Part shown: piece by piece, positions 20,267-28,426 of the stretch
How positions within the stretch are numbered: the stretch's first letter is position 1
Layout of the letters: the number at the start of each line of letters is the position of its first letter
NCBI GenBank assembly: GCA_000949895.1
Contig: JWIT01000002.1
Coordinates: forward strand, 248,001-312,000
DNA length: 64,000 nucleotides
DNA from: Agrobacterium arsenijevicii
GTDB taxonomy: Bacteria > Pseudomonadota > Alphaproteobacteria > Rhizobiales > Rhizobiaceae
Direction: 5' to 3'
Program-made: the position numbers and the translations under genes
The notes under the pieces: model-generated
Told to the model about the DNA's origin: nothing
The model's input: only the letters and a program-made list of their open reading frames with translations
The model's database searches: none

Positions 20267-22603
20267 ATGGCAGTCACCGTTACTGCGGTCGTTCTCTCGC
20301 TGATCGGCCTTGCGCTGTTCGGTTTCGGCTCTCAGCTCGTCATGCTGGGCGGGAGCTTCTACTACGTCCTTTCCGGTCTGGCCTTCCTGTTGACGGCCAT
20401 TCTGCTGTTCAAGCGTAACCGCGCAGCTCTCCACGTCTATGCCGTCTTCATCGTCGCCACGCTCGCCTGGGCTGTCTGGGAAGTGGGCTTCGACTGGTGG
20501 CAACTTGGTCCGCGCGGCGGCATCGTCATTCTCATCGGCCTGTGGCTGCTGATGCCGTGGGTCAGAAGGCCGCTCGGTTTTTCAAGCCCTACCGGGCTGA
20601 ACTATGGCCCGAATGCCTGGCCGCTGGCGCTGTCGGTTCTCGCCTCCATCGTGGTGGCGGGGTATTCCATGGCGCAGGATCCGCATGACAAAGCAGGTTC
20701 CTTATCCGAGGAGAAGGTGGCGTCCGCGCCAGTCTATGGTGGCAATGTGCCTGACGGTGACTGGCATCAATATGGCCGCACACCGTATGGCCAGCGTTAT
20801 TCGCCGCTGACGCAGGTCAATGTCGGCAATGTCTCGCAGCTGAAGGAAGTCTGGCGTTACCAGACCGGGGATGTGAAGCTGCCGGATGACATTGGTGAAA
20901 CCACCTATCAGGTGACGCCGCTCAAGGTTGGCAATACGCTTTATATCTGCACGCCGCACAATTGGGCGATCGCCATTGATGCCGCCACCGGCAAGGAAAA
21001 ATGGAAATACGATCCGAATGTCGGCCTCAACCCCGACCGTCAGCACCAGACGTGCCGCGGCGTATCCTATTATGCAGAGCCTAACGCCGCCCAAGGCACG
21101 GCATGCGCCGAGCGCGTTTACCTGCCGACCTCGGATGCGCGGCTGATCGCTCTTGACGCGGCGACCGGTCAGGTCTGCACCTCCTTTGCCGATCAGGGTG
21201 TCCTGCATCTGGAACAGGGAATGAAATACAATCCCGCCGGTTATTATTATTCGACCTCGCCGCCCGTCATCGCGGCGGGCAAGATCATCATTGGCGGCGC
21301 GGTGAACGACAATTATTCCACACAGGAACAGTCCGGCGTCATCCGCGCTTTCGATGTCAACACTGGCGCGCTCGTCTGGAACTGGGACTCCGGCAACCCG
21401 GAAAAGACCGAGCCGATTGTGGCAGGCGAAACCTACACCACCAACTCGCCAAACAGCTGGTCCGTGCTGAGCTATGATGAGGGCCTCGGCCTCGTTTACG
21501 TGCCGCTCGGCAATCAGGTGCCGGATCAGCTCGGAATGGGTCGCAGCGAGAGCGTGGAGAAATATTCCTCCTCAATCGTGGCGCTCGATATCAATACCGG
21601 CAAGGATCGCTGGGTGCGCCAGACGGTTCACCACGACCTGTGGGATATGGATGTGCCGGCCCAGCCGGTGCTGCTCGACATCACCAAGGACGGCCAGACC
21701 GTTCCGGCGCTCGTCGGTCCCACCAAGCAGGGCGATATCTACGTTCTCGACCGGCGCACCGGCGAGCCGCTTCTGCCGATCACGGAAGAACCGGCGCCGG
21801 GTGGCGCGATCCCTGAAGACTTCTCCTCTCCGACACAGCCGACGACGGCGCTGTCGTTCAAACCGGAGCCGTTGAAGGAAAAGGACATGTGGGGCGTCTC
21901 CATGTTCGATCAGCTCGCCTGCCGCATCCGCTTCCATCAGTTGAACTACAAGGGCCGATACACACCGCCTTCGCTGACCGGCTCGATCATCTATCCGGGC
22001 AATTTCGGCACGTTCAACTGGGGCAGCGTCGCGGTCGATCCCGAACGTCAGGTCATGTTCGGTATGCCGACATACCTTGCCTTCACCTCGCAGCTCGTGC
22101 CGCGCGCCGACATCCCCCCGAAAGGTCAAGACGAGAAGGGTAGCGAGCAGGGATTGAACCGCAATGACGGTGCGCCCTATGGTGTCTTCATGGGGCCGTT
22201 CCTCGGTCCGCTGAAAATCCCCTGCCAGGCGCCGCCATGGGGTTATGTCGCGGGTGCTGATCTGCGCACCGGCGATATCGCCTACAAGCACAAGAACGGC
22301 ACGGTTTATGACATGACGCCGCTGCCATTGCCTTTCAAGGTGGGCGTGCCGGGCATTGGCGGGCCAATGATCACTAAGGGCGGTGTGGCCTTCCTCGGTG
22401 CTGCTGTCGACAACTATCTGCGCGCCTATGACCTCACCACCGGCAAGCAGCTCTGGGAAGCGCGCCTGCCGGCTGGCGGTCAGGCAACGCCCATGACCTA
22501 TGCACTGGATGGCGGCAAGCAATATGTCGTGATGGTTGCGGGCGGCCACGGTTCCGTCGGCACCAAGCCGGGCGATTATGTGATTGCCTATACCCTGCCG
22601 TAG
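20267..22603 (+). CDS. gcd: Membrane-bound PQQ-dependent glucose dehydrogenase
   Basis: A 778-aa quinoprotein that oxidises glucose (and other aldoses) to the lactone in the periplasm and passes electrons to ubiquinone. Residues 1-140 contain four to five membrane helices with the typical VGFDWWQLGPRGG loop; the rest is an eight-bladed propeller with repeated W-motifs (for example LYICTPHNWAIAIDAATGKEKWKYD and TGELVWNWD-like ALVWNWDSGNP). The region QTVHHDLWDMDVPAQPVL near residue 455 and GTFNWGSVAVDP near 585 are characteristic. No pqq biosynthesis genes are in the window. A near-consensus stress promoter (GGAAC, 17 bases, CATT) lies at 20207-20232. A strong terminator follows. Confidence 0.95.
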   Translation: MAVTVTAVVLSLIGLALFGFGSQLVMLGGSFYYVLSGLAFLLTAILLFKRNRAALHVYAVFIVATLAWAVWEVGFDWWQLGPRGGIVILIGLWLLMPWVRRPLGFSSPTGLNYGPNAWPLALSVLASIVVAGYSMAQDPHDKAGSLSEEKVASAPVYGGNVPDGDWHQYGRTPYGQRYSPLTQVNVGNVSQLKEVWRYQTGDVKLPDDIGETTYQVTPLKVGNTLYICTPHNWAIAIDAATGKEKWKYDPNVGLNPDRQHQTCRGVSYYAEPNAAQGTACAERVYLPTSDARLIALDAATGQVCTSFADQGVLHLEQGMKYNPAGYYYSTSPPVIAAGKIIIGGAVNDNYSTQEQSGVIRAFDVNTGALVWNWDSGNPEKTEPIVAGETYTTNSPNSWSVLSYDEGLGLVYVPLGNQVPDQLGMGRSESVEKYSSSIVALDINTGKDRWVRQTVHHDLWDMDVPAQPVLLDITKDGQTVPALVGPTKQGDIYVLDRRTGEPLLPITEEPAPGGAIPEDFSSPTQPTTALSFKPEPLKEKDMWGVSMFDQLACRIRFHQLNYKGRYTPPSLTGSIIYPGNFGTFNWGSVAVDPERQVMFGMPTYLAFTSQLVPRADIPPKGQDEKGSEQGLNRNDGAPYGVFMGPFLGPLKIPCQAPPWGYVAGADLRTGDIAYKHKNGTVYDMTPLPLPFKVGVPGIGGPMITKGGVAFLGAAVDNYLRAYDLTTGKQLWEARLPAGGQATPMTYALDGGKQYVVMVAGGHGSVGTKPGDYVIAYTLP

Positions 22604-22626
22604 ATTGCGGCGGCTTCAGGCAAATG

Positions 22627-22660
22627 AAAACCCGGAATGGGCGACCATTCCGGGTTTTTG
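22627..22660. terminator. Bidirectional terminator between gcd and the ferritin-like gene
   Basis: A 9-bp stem (CCCGGAATG, 22631-22639; CATTCCGGG, 22646-22654) is preceded by AAAA and followed by TTTTT, so it can end transcripts from both sides. Confidence 0.88.
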
Positions 22661-22681
22661 CTTGTGCGGCTAAAGACGGGA

Positions 22682-23182
22682 TCATGCCGCCTTTTTCTGG
22701 GCAGCCGCATTGATCGAGGTCTTGGCGAGTGACGTCAATGCGTCGTCGGTCTTGGCTTCTTCCTTAAGCGTGGCGTCCAGCAGCGAAACGACATTGCCGT
22801 GTCCAAGCTTTTCTGCCCAGGCCTTCAGGGTGCCGTAACGGGCGATCTCATAATGTTCGACCGCCTGGGCCGACGAGATGAGACCGGCATCAAGAGCCGC
22901 CGTGCCCTTGAAGTCGTCCATGATCTCCTCGCCCTCGGCGATGATGCCCTGGATCGCTTCGCAGGTCTTGCCATGCGCCCGCTTGCCGATGATCTCGAAC
23001 ACTTCCTGAAGACGTTCGATGTGGCCCTGCGTTTCTTCCTTGTGCTTTTCAAAGGCCTGTTTCAGCTTCGGATCGGTTGCCGCCCGCGCCATTTTCGGCA
23101 GGGCTTTCAGGATCTGCCTTTCGGCGTAATAGATATCCTTCAGCGTGTCGTAAAACAGGTCGTCGAGTTTCTTCTCGGCCAT
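22682..23182 (-). CDS. Ferritin-like DUF892 (YciE/YciF family) protein
   Basis: A 166-aa all-helical protein. It begins MAEKKLDDLFYDTLKDIYYAERQIL, the standard start of YciE/YciF proteins, and continues with LPKMARAA, HKEETQGHIERLQEVFEIIGKR and VEHYEIARYGTLKAWAEKLG, which carry the acidic and histidine residues of a di-metal ferritin-like bundle. Such proteins are stress-induced; their reaction is not established. I begin at the ATG at 23182 (GAAGGAAC just upstream), not at an upstream in-frame start that lies antisense to the next gene. A weak stress-promoter-like sequence (GGAAC, 16 bases, GGTT) lies 57-81 bases upstream of the start. Confidence 0.9.
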   Translation of the reverse strand: MAEKKLDDLFYDTLKDIYYAERQILKALPKMARAATDPKLKQAFEKHKEETQGHIERLQEVFEIIGKRAHGKTCEAIQGIIAEGEEIMDDFKGTAALDAGLISSAQAVEHYEIARYGTLKAWAEKLGHGNVVSLLDATLKEEAKTDDALTSLAKTSINAAAQKKAA

Positions 23183-23327
23183 TGTTCCTTCTCCCATGTG
23201 TGGAAATGCGTGATGTGCGCCCATGCGCACGGGAGACAAACCCTTCGCCATCCCTATGGTTCCGGCTCCGTTGCGCGCAACGTTTATATTGCAGCGGCAG
23301 CTCCGCCCACATACGGGTGGACCGGCG

Positions 23328-24554
23328 TCAGCCGAAACGGAAGAGATCGGCATCGGGGTCCTTGCCGCCATTGACGGCGGCGGCGACGATCTCGGCAGCG
23401 ATCTGGCTGAAGGTGATGCCGTTGCCACCAAAGCCCATGACGGCATAGACGTTTTTCATGCCGGGAACGGCACCGATCAGCGGCAGGCCGGTGGTGGTCG
23501 TGCCAAAGGCCGCCGTCCAGCGATATTCCGGTTCACCGATGTCGACGCCAAGAAGCTTTTCGATCTTGCGGCGGATGGTCTGCGCCTTTGAGACAAGCTT
23601 TCCTTCCGACAGGTAGGAGGTGGGATTCTCCTCATCCTCGCCGCCGGCAATCAGGCGTCCGTCGCGGTCGGTGCGCAGGTAGAGATAGGGATCGGAAGCC
23701 TCCCAGACGATGTGGCTTTGCAGCCAGTCCGGTAGATCCATGCCCTTCGCACTTGCCAGCGCCCAGGTGGAGATGATCTGGTGTTTCGGGCTTTCAAGCA
23801 ATTTCAGGAATTCGTATCCGGTGCAGAAAATGACATTGCGCGCGGAAAGGATTTTGCCCTGCGCGGTTGCGACGACCACCTTGTCACCGAGATTTCTGAG
23901 ATCGGTGATTTCAAGTCGCGAGATGATCTCTGCGCCTGCGCCCGCCGTGTGGCGCAACAGGCCTGCCGTCAGTTGCGCCGGATTGGCGGAGGCCGAAATA
24001 TCGCTGAGGATAGCCGCCGTCCGTTCTATGCCATAGTCGTTTCGAAGTTCGGCGGGGTCGAGGAGGCGAGCCTTGATCCCGGCCTCTTCGCGCGCTGCTA
24101 CTTCGGCCTTCAAGGCGCGTGAACCCATTTCATTTCCGGCAAGATACAGCGCCGGTTTGCGCGCCATGCCACAGGAAATGCCGAGTGCGGAGACGATTTC
24201 TTCCAGTCGTAGCACGGCGCGCGCGGAACGTTGCCATGCCCGGTCGGCGGCACCCCTACCGATCATCTTTCTGAGTTTCGTCAGCGGCGTGTCGATCTCG
24301 TGCTGTATCATCGCGGTGCTGGCGACGCTGCTGCCCATCACCGGATCACGCCGGTCGATGATCAGCATGGATTGCCCCGGTCTCTGCAACGCGTGGGCCA
24401 CCAGCGCGCCGCTGATGCCGGCACCGACGACAATCGTATCGTAATGGTCGGAACTTGGGGTATTTCGGGTGCGGATGCCAATGCGCGGCGTGTCGGCCCA
24501 AAGGGGTTTCGATTCCCTGAGGTCACGTTCCCTTGTCAATTCTGATGTCGGCAT
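23328..24554 (-). CDS. FAD-dependent oxidoreductase, DAO (D-amino acid oxidase-like) family
   Basis: A 408-aa flavoprotein. The Rossmann motif VVGAGISGALVAHAL is near residue 40, followed by the ribose-binding acid in LIIDRRDP; the C-terminus FGGNGITFSQIAAEIV is typical of the DAO family (glycine/sarcosine oxidase-like). The N-terminus SKPLWADTP is like that of a group often found beside stress genes. I choose the ATG at 24554 with CAGGACA ahead of it; a TTG nine codons upstream is the alternative. Substrate unknown; amines or amino acids are the usual range. It shares strand with the ferritin-like gene, 145 bases downstream. Confidence 0.85.
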   Translation of the reverse strand: MPTSELTRERDLRESKPLWADTPRIGIRTRNTPSSDHYDTIVVGAGISGALVAHALQRPGQSMLIIDRRDPVMGSSVASTAMIQHEIDTPLTKLRKMIGRGAADRAWQRSARAVLRLEEIVSALGISCGMARKPALYLAGNEMGSRALKAEVAAREEAGIKARLLDPAELRNDYGIERTAAILSDISASANPAQLTAGLLRHTAGAGAEIISRLEITDLRNLGDKVVVATAQGKILSARNVIFCTGYEFLKLLESPKHQIISTWALASAKGMDLPDWLQSHIVWEASDPYLYLRTDRDGRLIAGGEDEENPTSYLSEGKLVSKAQTIRRKIEKLLGVDIGEPEYRWTAAFGTTTTGLPLIGAVPGMKNVYAVMGFGGNGITFSQIAAEIVAAAVNGGKDPDADLFRFG

Positions 24555-24661
24555 GAAATTGTCCTGAACGGTGTTCGCCAAGCGGGTTGCGGCCGAGCCG
24601 CCGCCACGCGTGCCCCTTAATGAAGAGACAACGCCGTGGGGTTTTTCCGGTTCCGTTCCGT

Positions 24662-25102
24662 CTATTTAGCGGGATCGATGAGGGCGATGCCGAATTCCCG
24701 GCGGTAACTGCGCCGCAATTGCGCAGGCGTTTCGCGGATGACGACTTCGAGCGTTGGCCGCACCACGCCCTTCAGAAAATGGCCGCCTCGCGTCGACCCG
24801 TCGGCGAAGCCAAGGACGACGTGCAGATGCGGATTTGGCGTGTCGTTCTCATCGAAGGTAATATCGCCAAGCAGACTCAGAACCTCGCTTTGCTCCGTCA
24901 CGGATATTTCCTTATATTCCCGCGTCGGGAGATCGAAGAAGGCGAGTGTCGCCGTCGCAAAGGCGCCGATTGCGGTCACCGAGGCGGCATTGATGTTTTC
25001 GGCCTTGGCAAAATGCCGGATGGCTTCGAATGCCTCTTCTTCCGGGTCGAGGACGAGAATGAAGGTGCGTTCCGCGCCGCTTGCCAGCAATCTGCTTTTC
25101 AT
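24662..25102 (-). CDS. PPC/DUF296 domain protein, putative DNA-binding
   Basis: A 146-aa protein made of one PPC (DUF296) domain. It starts MKSRLLASG and shows the family core: FILVLDPEEE, FAKAENINAASVTAIGAF, and the His-containing NPHLHVVLGFADGSTRGGHFLKG segment near residues 95-118, thought to bind a metal in bacterial members. In plants this domain joins AT-hook proteins; bacterial single-domain members are of unknown role. AAGGAG sits just before the ATG. The 70-residue gene upstream is on the same strand, 98 bases away, and an EcfG-type promoter lies ahead of both. Confidence 0.85.
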   Translation of the reverse strand: MKSRLLASGAERTFILVLDPEEEAFEAIRHFAKAENINAASVTAIGAFATATLAFFDLPTREYKEISVTEQSEVLSLLGDITFDENDTPNPHLHVVLGFADGSTRGGHFLKGVVRPTLEVVIRETPAQLRRSYRREFGIALIDPAK

Positions 25103-25200
25103 GGGGGCTCCTTGAAAAAATGCCGCCAGCTGCCGGCCGCGCGGCGTTGACGGCTGCCATATCTGTTTTCTTCCTGTTGATCTGGCCGGACTCTCCGGGT

Positions 25201-25413
25201 TCAATCGGAATTCACCGAAGGTAGAAAAAACTCCACGTTGTTGCGGTGTTCTTCGTCGAGGCTTTCGATGTTCGTTTGCCAGAAGGTCGCGGCTTCCGCC
25301 GGTTCCTGCTCGTATTGGCGCACGAAGGTCTTGTTGTCGTCGATCATGACCTCGCGCGTGCCACCGAGCCGCAGATATTCTTCTGCAAGTTTGCGTGTTT
25401 CGGTCTTTTCCAT
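25201..25413 (-). CDS. Small conserved-looking protein, unknown function
   Basis: A 70-aa soluble, acidic protein: residues 1-20 form a charged helix (METETR...KLAEEYLRLGG-like), and the middle contains DDNKTFVRQYEQEPAEAATFW. AAGGAG lies 7 bases before the ATG, and an exact EcfG promoter site lies 158 bases upstream on this strand. The coding frame ends 98 bases before the PPC-domain gene, with which it is probably co-transcribed. No family assigned with confidence. Confidence 0.7.
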   Translation of the reverse strand: MEKTETRKLAEEYLRLGGTREVMIDDNKTFVRQYEQEPAEAATFWQTNIESLDEEHRNNVEFFLPSVNSD

Positions 25414-25570
25414 TTTGCCGCTCCTTGTGCGTGGAAGGCAGGGGGCGGAGGGTGCCGGATGGGTAAGAAGCTCGGCTGCCATTTCGTTGGCCACCGGGAG
25501 AAAACGGAAAAATCCCGGTGTTCTTCGGCGCCATCGCGTCCGTTTGACACGGCGGTCCTCCTGCGGGAAC

Positions 25571-25595
25571 AACGTCAGTTTTTCGGTATGGTTCC
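25571..25595 (-). promoter_or_regulatory. EcfG (general stress) promoter for the 70-residue protein gene
   Basis: Read on the minus strand, GGAAC (25595-25591), 16 bases, CGTT (25574-25571). This is an exact match to the EcfG consensus of alphaproteobacteria. It points to the small-protein and PPC genes. Confidence 0.7.
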
Positions 25596-25703
25596 GCATT
25601 TTTTCAGGCGGCCTCCTTGCCGGGGCCAAATGCATCGTGCGCAATTTTTTGCCGGAACAAACGGGCAAGTCGTGCTGTTTTATCCCTGATGCAGGGAGGC
25701 AGC

Positions 25704-26534
25704 ATGGCAGCCAGACAGAACGACGGCGAATACCACGGTAACAATGAAAACGAGGGTTTCTGGTCGATCGACTTCGGCAATTCGCCTGTTATCGGCACGG
25801 CCATTCATGACGGTCATTTCATCCGCCCTGACATAGTCGATCTGATGGCTCTCTCGCCGGAAAAGCGGCTGAGAGAGGAAGATCCCTTTACCGGCGAGAT
25901 GATCGCCGGATTGATGAACCGCATCGTCGTTCACCATTCACGTTTCGAAATCGATCTCAACCGCGCCGCTGATCAGGCGATCTATCTGAAGCCGGAACAA
26001 TCCTGGGGGCTGGAGGTCTGGAAACAGGCGCTACCGGAAGAGGCTAGCCGGCAATCGCTCGATTTTCACGCCGATTATTACGCGATGCTTGAAACAGTTC
26101 TCTCAACGGTCGAGCGGCGGCATGGGGCGTTTGTCGTACTGGATGTGCATAGCTACAATCATCGCCGACAGGGCGCCGCCGCCCCGCCGACGGCACAGGC
26201 GGAAGCGCCCGATATCAATATCGGCACCTTTTCCATGGATCGCAGCCGCTGGGGCGACATCGTCAGCGCGGTTGGTCATCATTTCGCCTCGGCCACCATC
26301 GGCGGACGCCGCCTCGATGTTCGGGAGAATGTGGCCTTTCAGGGCAAGGGCGAGCAGACCCGTTTCATTCACGAGCGTTTTGCGCAGAATGGCTGCGCCA
26401 TCGCTGTCGAGTTCAAGAAGTTCTTCATGGACGAGTGGACCGGGAAACCGGATGCGCAGGCGGTGTCGGATATTCGCGATACGATAACCGCCCTTCAGCC
26501 GGTTATCGAAGAATGCCTGAGGTCACGGCGATGA
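25704..26534 (+). CDS. N-formylglutamate amidohydrolase-family protein
   Basis: A 276-aa member of the FGase family (PF05013-type), metal-dependent hydrolases related to zinc carboxypeptidases. The conserved HHSRFEIDLNR is near residue 75, VVLDVHSYNHRR near residue 145, and the acidic/basic EFKKFFMDEW near residue 240. The classical enzyme releases formate from N-formylglutamate in histidine breakdown, but no hut genes are here. I choose the ATG at 25704 because GGGAGG lies 5 bases ahead. The stop overlaps the next gene by 4 bases (ATGA), and the three genes from here to 29473 are clearly one operon. Its true substrate is probably linked to the products of the two genes that follow. Confidence 0.85.
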   Translation: MAARQNDGEYHGNNENEGFWSIDFGNSPVIGTAIHDGHFIRPDIVDLMALSPEKRLREEDPFTGEMIAGLMNRIVVHHSRFEIDLNRAADQAIYLKPEQSWGLEVWKQALPEEASRQSLDFHADYYAMLETVLSTVERRHGAFVVLDVHSYNHRRQGAAAPPTAQAEAPDINIGTFSMDRSRWGDIVSAVGHHFASATIGGRRLDVRENVAFQGKGEQTRFIHERFAQNGCAIAVEFKKFFMDEWTGKPDAQAVSDIRDTITALQPVIEECLRSRR

Positions 26535-28408
26535 ACCTGTCTCCGGCCCGTGCCGCGCCTTCGCCGATTGTCCAACTGGTTGATGACGTTGTGTCCTGCC
26601 TTGAGGCCGGCAAGGCGATCCGTCGTGATGTCGGAAAAGATGGCAGGCTGCATATCGACCGACCGCTGCCTTTCCTCTGCCTGCATCTGACCGGTGGCAC
26701 GAAAGATCTCGCTGCCCGCGACATTGCTTCGGCGCATGCGTCCTATCTCATCGCATCGACGATTCAGGAGGCAGCGCCGTTGATTGAGGCCGTGGGTGCT
26801 GCCATGCGCCAACGCTTCGGCGCCTTCATGGTTCTCGACATCGGCGAGCTGGAACACGACATTCTGCTCGCCGACGATTCCCCCTTCCTGCCGCATTATG
26901 AGGTTTCCGTTTCGGCGACGGATGAGCCCGAAACGCAGAACGCCCGCCGCGTTTTCATCAAGGCGGTTTGTGATGCCGAAGTGCGGTTTCGCACGCCGCG
27001 CATCACCCGGCCGGAACCGGATGCCGATCCGATCCTCAGATTTAAAAATGCCGGGCTTGATTTTCCCTGCATCAGCGTGCGTTTCGCGCCGATCTACCGC
27101 CAGCCGGAATCCGGTGCCGATTATCCGGGCCTGCGTGAAACGATGATCGCGGATATCTTCGATGCCGGCCTGCAGGCCTTTTCGTCATTCGCTTCCGGCA
27201 AGGATGCCCTCAAGGTCACCAGCCACCGGGCGCTCGGCCGCAAGGCCTTTGTCGATGCCGTCCGGCGTGCGGACCGCTCGGTTGACGAGATTGTTTCTTC
27301 CTTCGATTTTCTTCTGTCGGTCACGCCGATCAATGCCCGCCGGGCCTTCGAGGAGTTTCGCGACAGCAGCTTTCAATACTCGCCGCACCTGCTTTATCGG
27401 CCGCTCGGTGTTGATGTCGAGGAGCAGAAACGCAAGCTCTATTCCGTGGTTTTCGATCATCTGGAAGACCCGGTGCTTTACCGTCTCTACCGGGAGAAAC
27501 AGCAGGAGATCGATCTGCAACTGACGATGCTTGCCAGTCTGCACCATCGCACCTTCACCGATTTCTCCCGCGCCCTTTACGGTGCGGTTGAACCGGCGCT
27601 TTTGACGCTGGCGCTTCGCGTGCTTGCGGATTGCCCACGCAAGGATAATGACGGCGAAATCGCCATGGTCGATTGTTACGCGGTCGCCAAAAAGTCGCGC
27701 GAGATGGTCGAGACCTATCTGGCGGAGGAGCCGGAATTCAAGGCGCGCGTCGAGATCAGAGACGACCTGCCGCCCGGCCTGATGGTGACGGGCGAGAAGC
27801 TCCTGATCTCCCGCCACACCGTCATGGAACAACGCCGGGTCGAGGCGCTGCTGTCACATGAGATCGGCGTGCATCTTCTCACTTATTTCAACGGTTCGTC
27901 TCAGGGCTTGCGGCTCTTCCGCACCGGCCTTTCCGGTTACGAGGGCGTGCAGGAGGGGCTGGCGGTGCTGGCGGAACATCTTGCCGGCGGCATGACACGC
28001 GAGCGCCTGCGGCTGATCGCCGGCCGCGTCGTCGGCTGCGCCGCCATGCTGGATGGTGCGACTTTCGTGGAGACGTTCCGGACCATGACGCATGAGCATG
28101 GTTTTGACGAGGCCGGCGCCTTCAACATGGTGCTGCGCATCTATCGCGGTGGTGGTCTTTCCAAGGACGCGATTTATCTGCGCGGGCTGGCGGAGGTGCT
28201 GGAGCATCTGCGCAAGGGCGGAGCGCTCGATCCGTTCTGGATGGGCAAGATCGCCGCCGCCCATTTCCCTGTCATGCAGGAGCTTGCCTTGCGCGGCCTG
28301 CTTCGCCCACCGGGCGTACGCCCCGCTTTTCTGCTGCCGGCCAAGGCCAATGAGCGGCTGGAAAAGATACGGGCGGGATTATCCATCGCCGAACTGGCGA
28401 CACTATAA
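26531..28408 (+). CDS. QEGLA-motif DUF1704 protein, putative MATCAP-like zinc carboxypeptidase
   Basis: A 625-aa protein of the family named flavohemoglobin expression-modulating QEGLA motif protein (TIGR02421/DUF1704). The motif HEIGVH at residues 443-448 is an HExxxH zinc site and the name-giving QEGLA is at 474-478. The same DUF1704 domain, with HExxxH, is the catalytic part of the vertebrate tubulin carboxypeptidases MATCAP1/2 (KIAA0895L/KIAA0895), which remove C-terminal tyrosine. By inference this is a soluble metallocarboxypeptidase with an N-terminal extension of about 350 residues. The Glu of QEGLA is a plausible third zinc ligand. It lies between an FGase-like hydrolase and an ATP-grasp ligase in one operon. 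Confidence 0.85.
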   Translation: MNLSPARAAPSPIVQLVDDVVSCLEAGKAIRRDVGKDGRLHIDRPLPFLCLHLTGGTKDLAARDIASAHASYLIASTIQEAAPLIEAVGAAMRQRFGAFMVLDIGELEHDILLADDSPFLPHYEVSVSATDEPETQNARRVFIKAVCDAEVRFRTPRITRPEPDADPILRFKNAGLDFPCISVRFAPIYRQPESGADYPGLRETMIADIFDAGLQAFSSFASGKDALKVTSHRALGRKAFVDAVRRADRSVDEIVSSFDFLLSVTPINARRAFEEFRDSSFQYSPHLLYRPLGVDVEEQKRKLYSVVFDHLEDPVLYRLYREKQQEIDLQLTMLASLHHRTFTDFSRALYGAVEPALLTLALRVLADCPRKDNDGEIAMVDCYAVAKKSREMVETYLAEEPEFKARVEIRDDLPPGLMVTGEKLLISRHTVMEQRRVEALLSHEIGVHLLTYFNGSSQGLRLFRTGLSGYEGVQEGLAVLAEHLAGGMTRERLRLIAGRVVGCAAMLDGATFVETFRTMTHEHGFDEAGAFNMVLRIYRGGGLSKDAIYLRGLAEVLEHLRKGGALDPFWMGKIAAAHFPVMQELALRGLLRPPGVRPAFLLPAKANERLEKIRAGLSIAELATL

Positions 28409-28426
28409 CATTACAGGAGGGGCCAT

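Noticed and set aside
23239..23263. EcfG-like site upstream of the ferritin-like gene (GGAAC-N16-GGTT, minus strand)
   Set aside because: The -10 differs from CGTT and no second feature supports it. It is mentioned in the gene entry as weak only.
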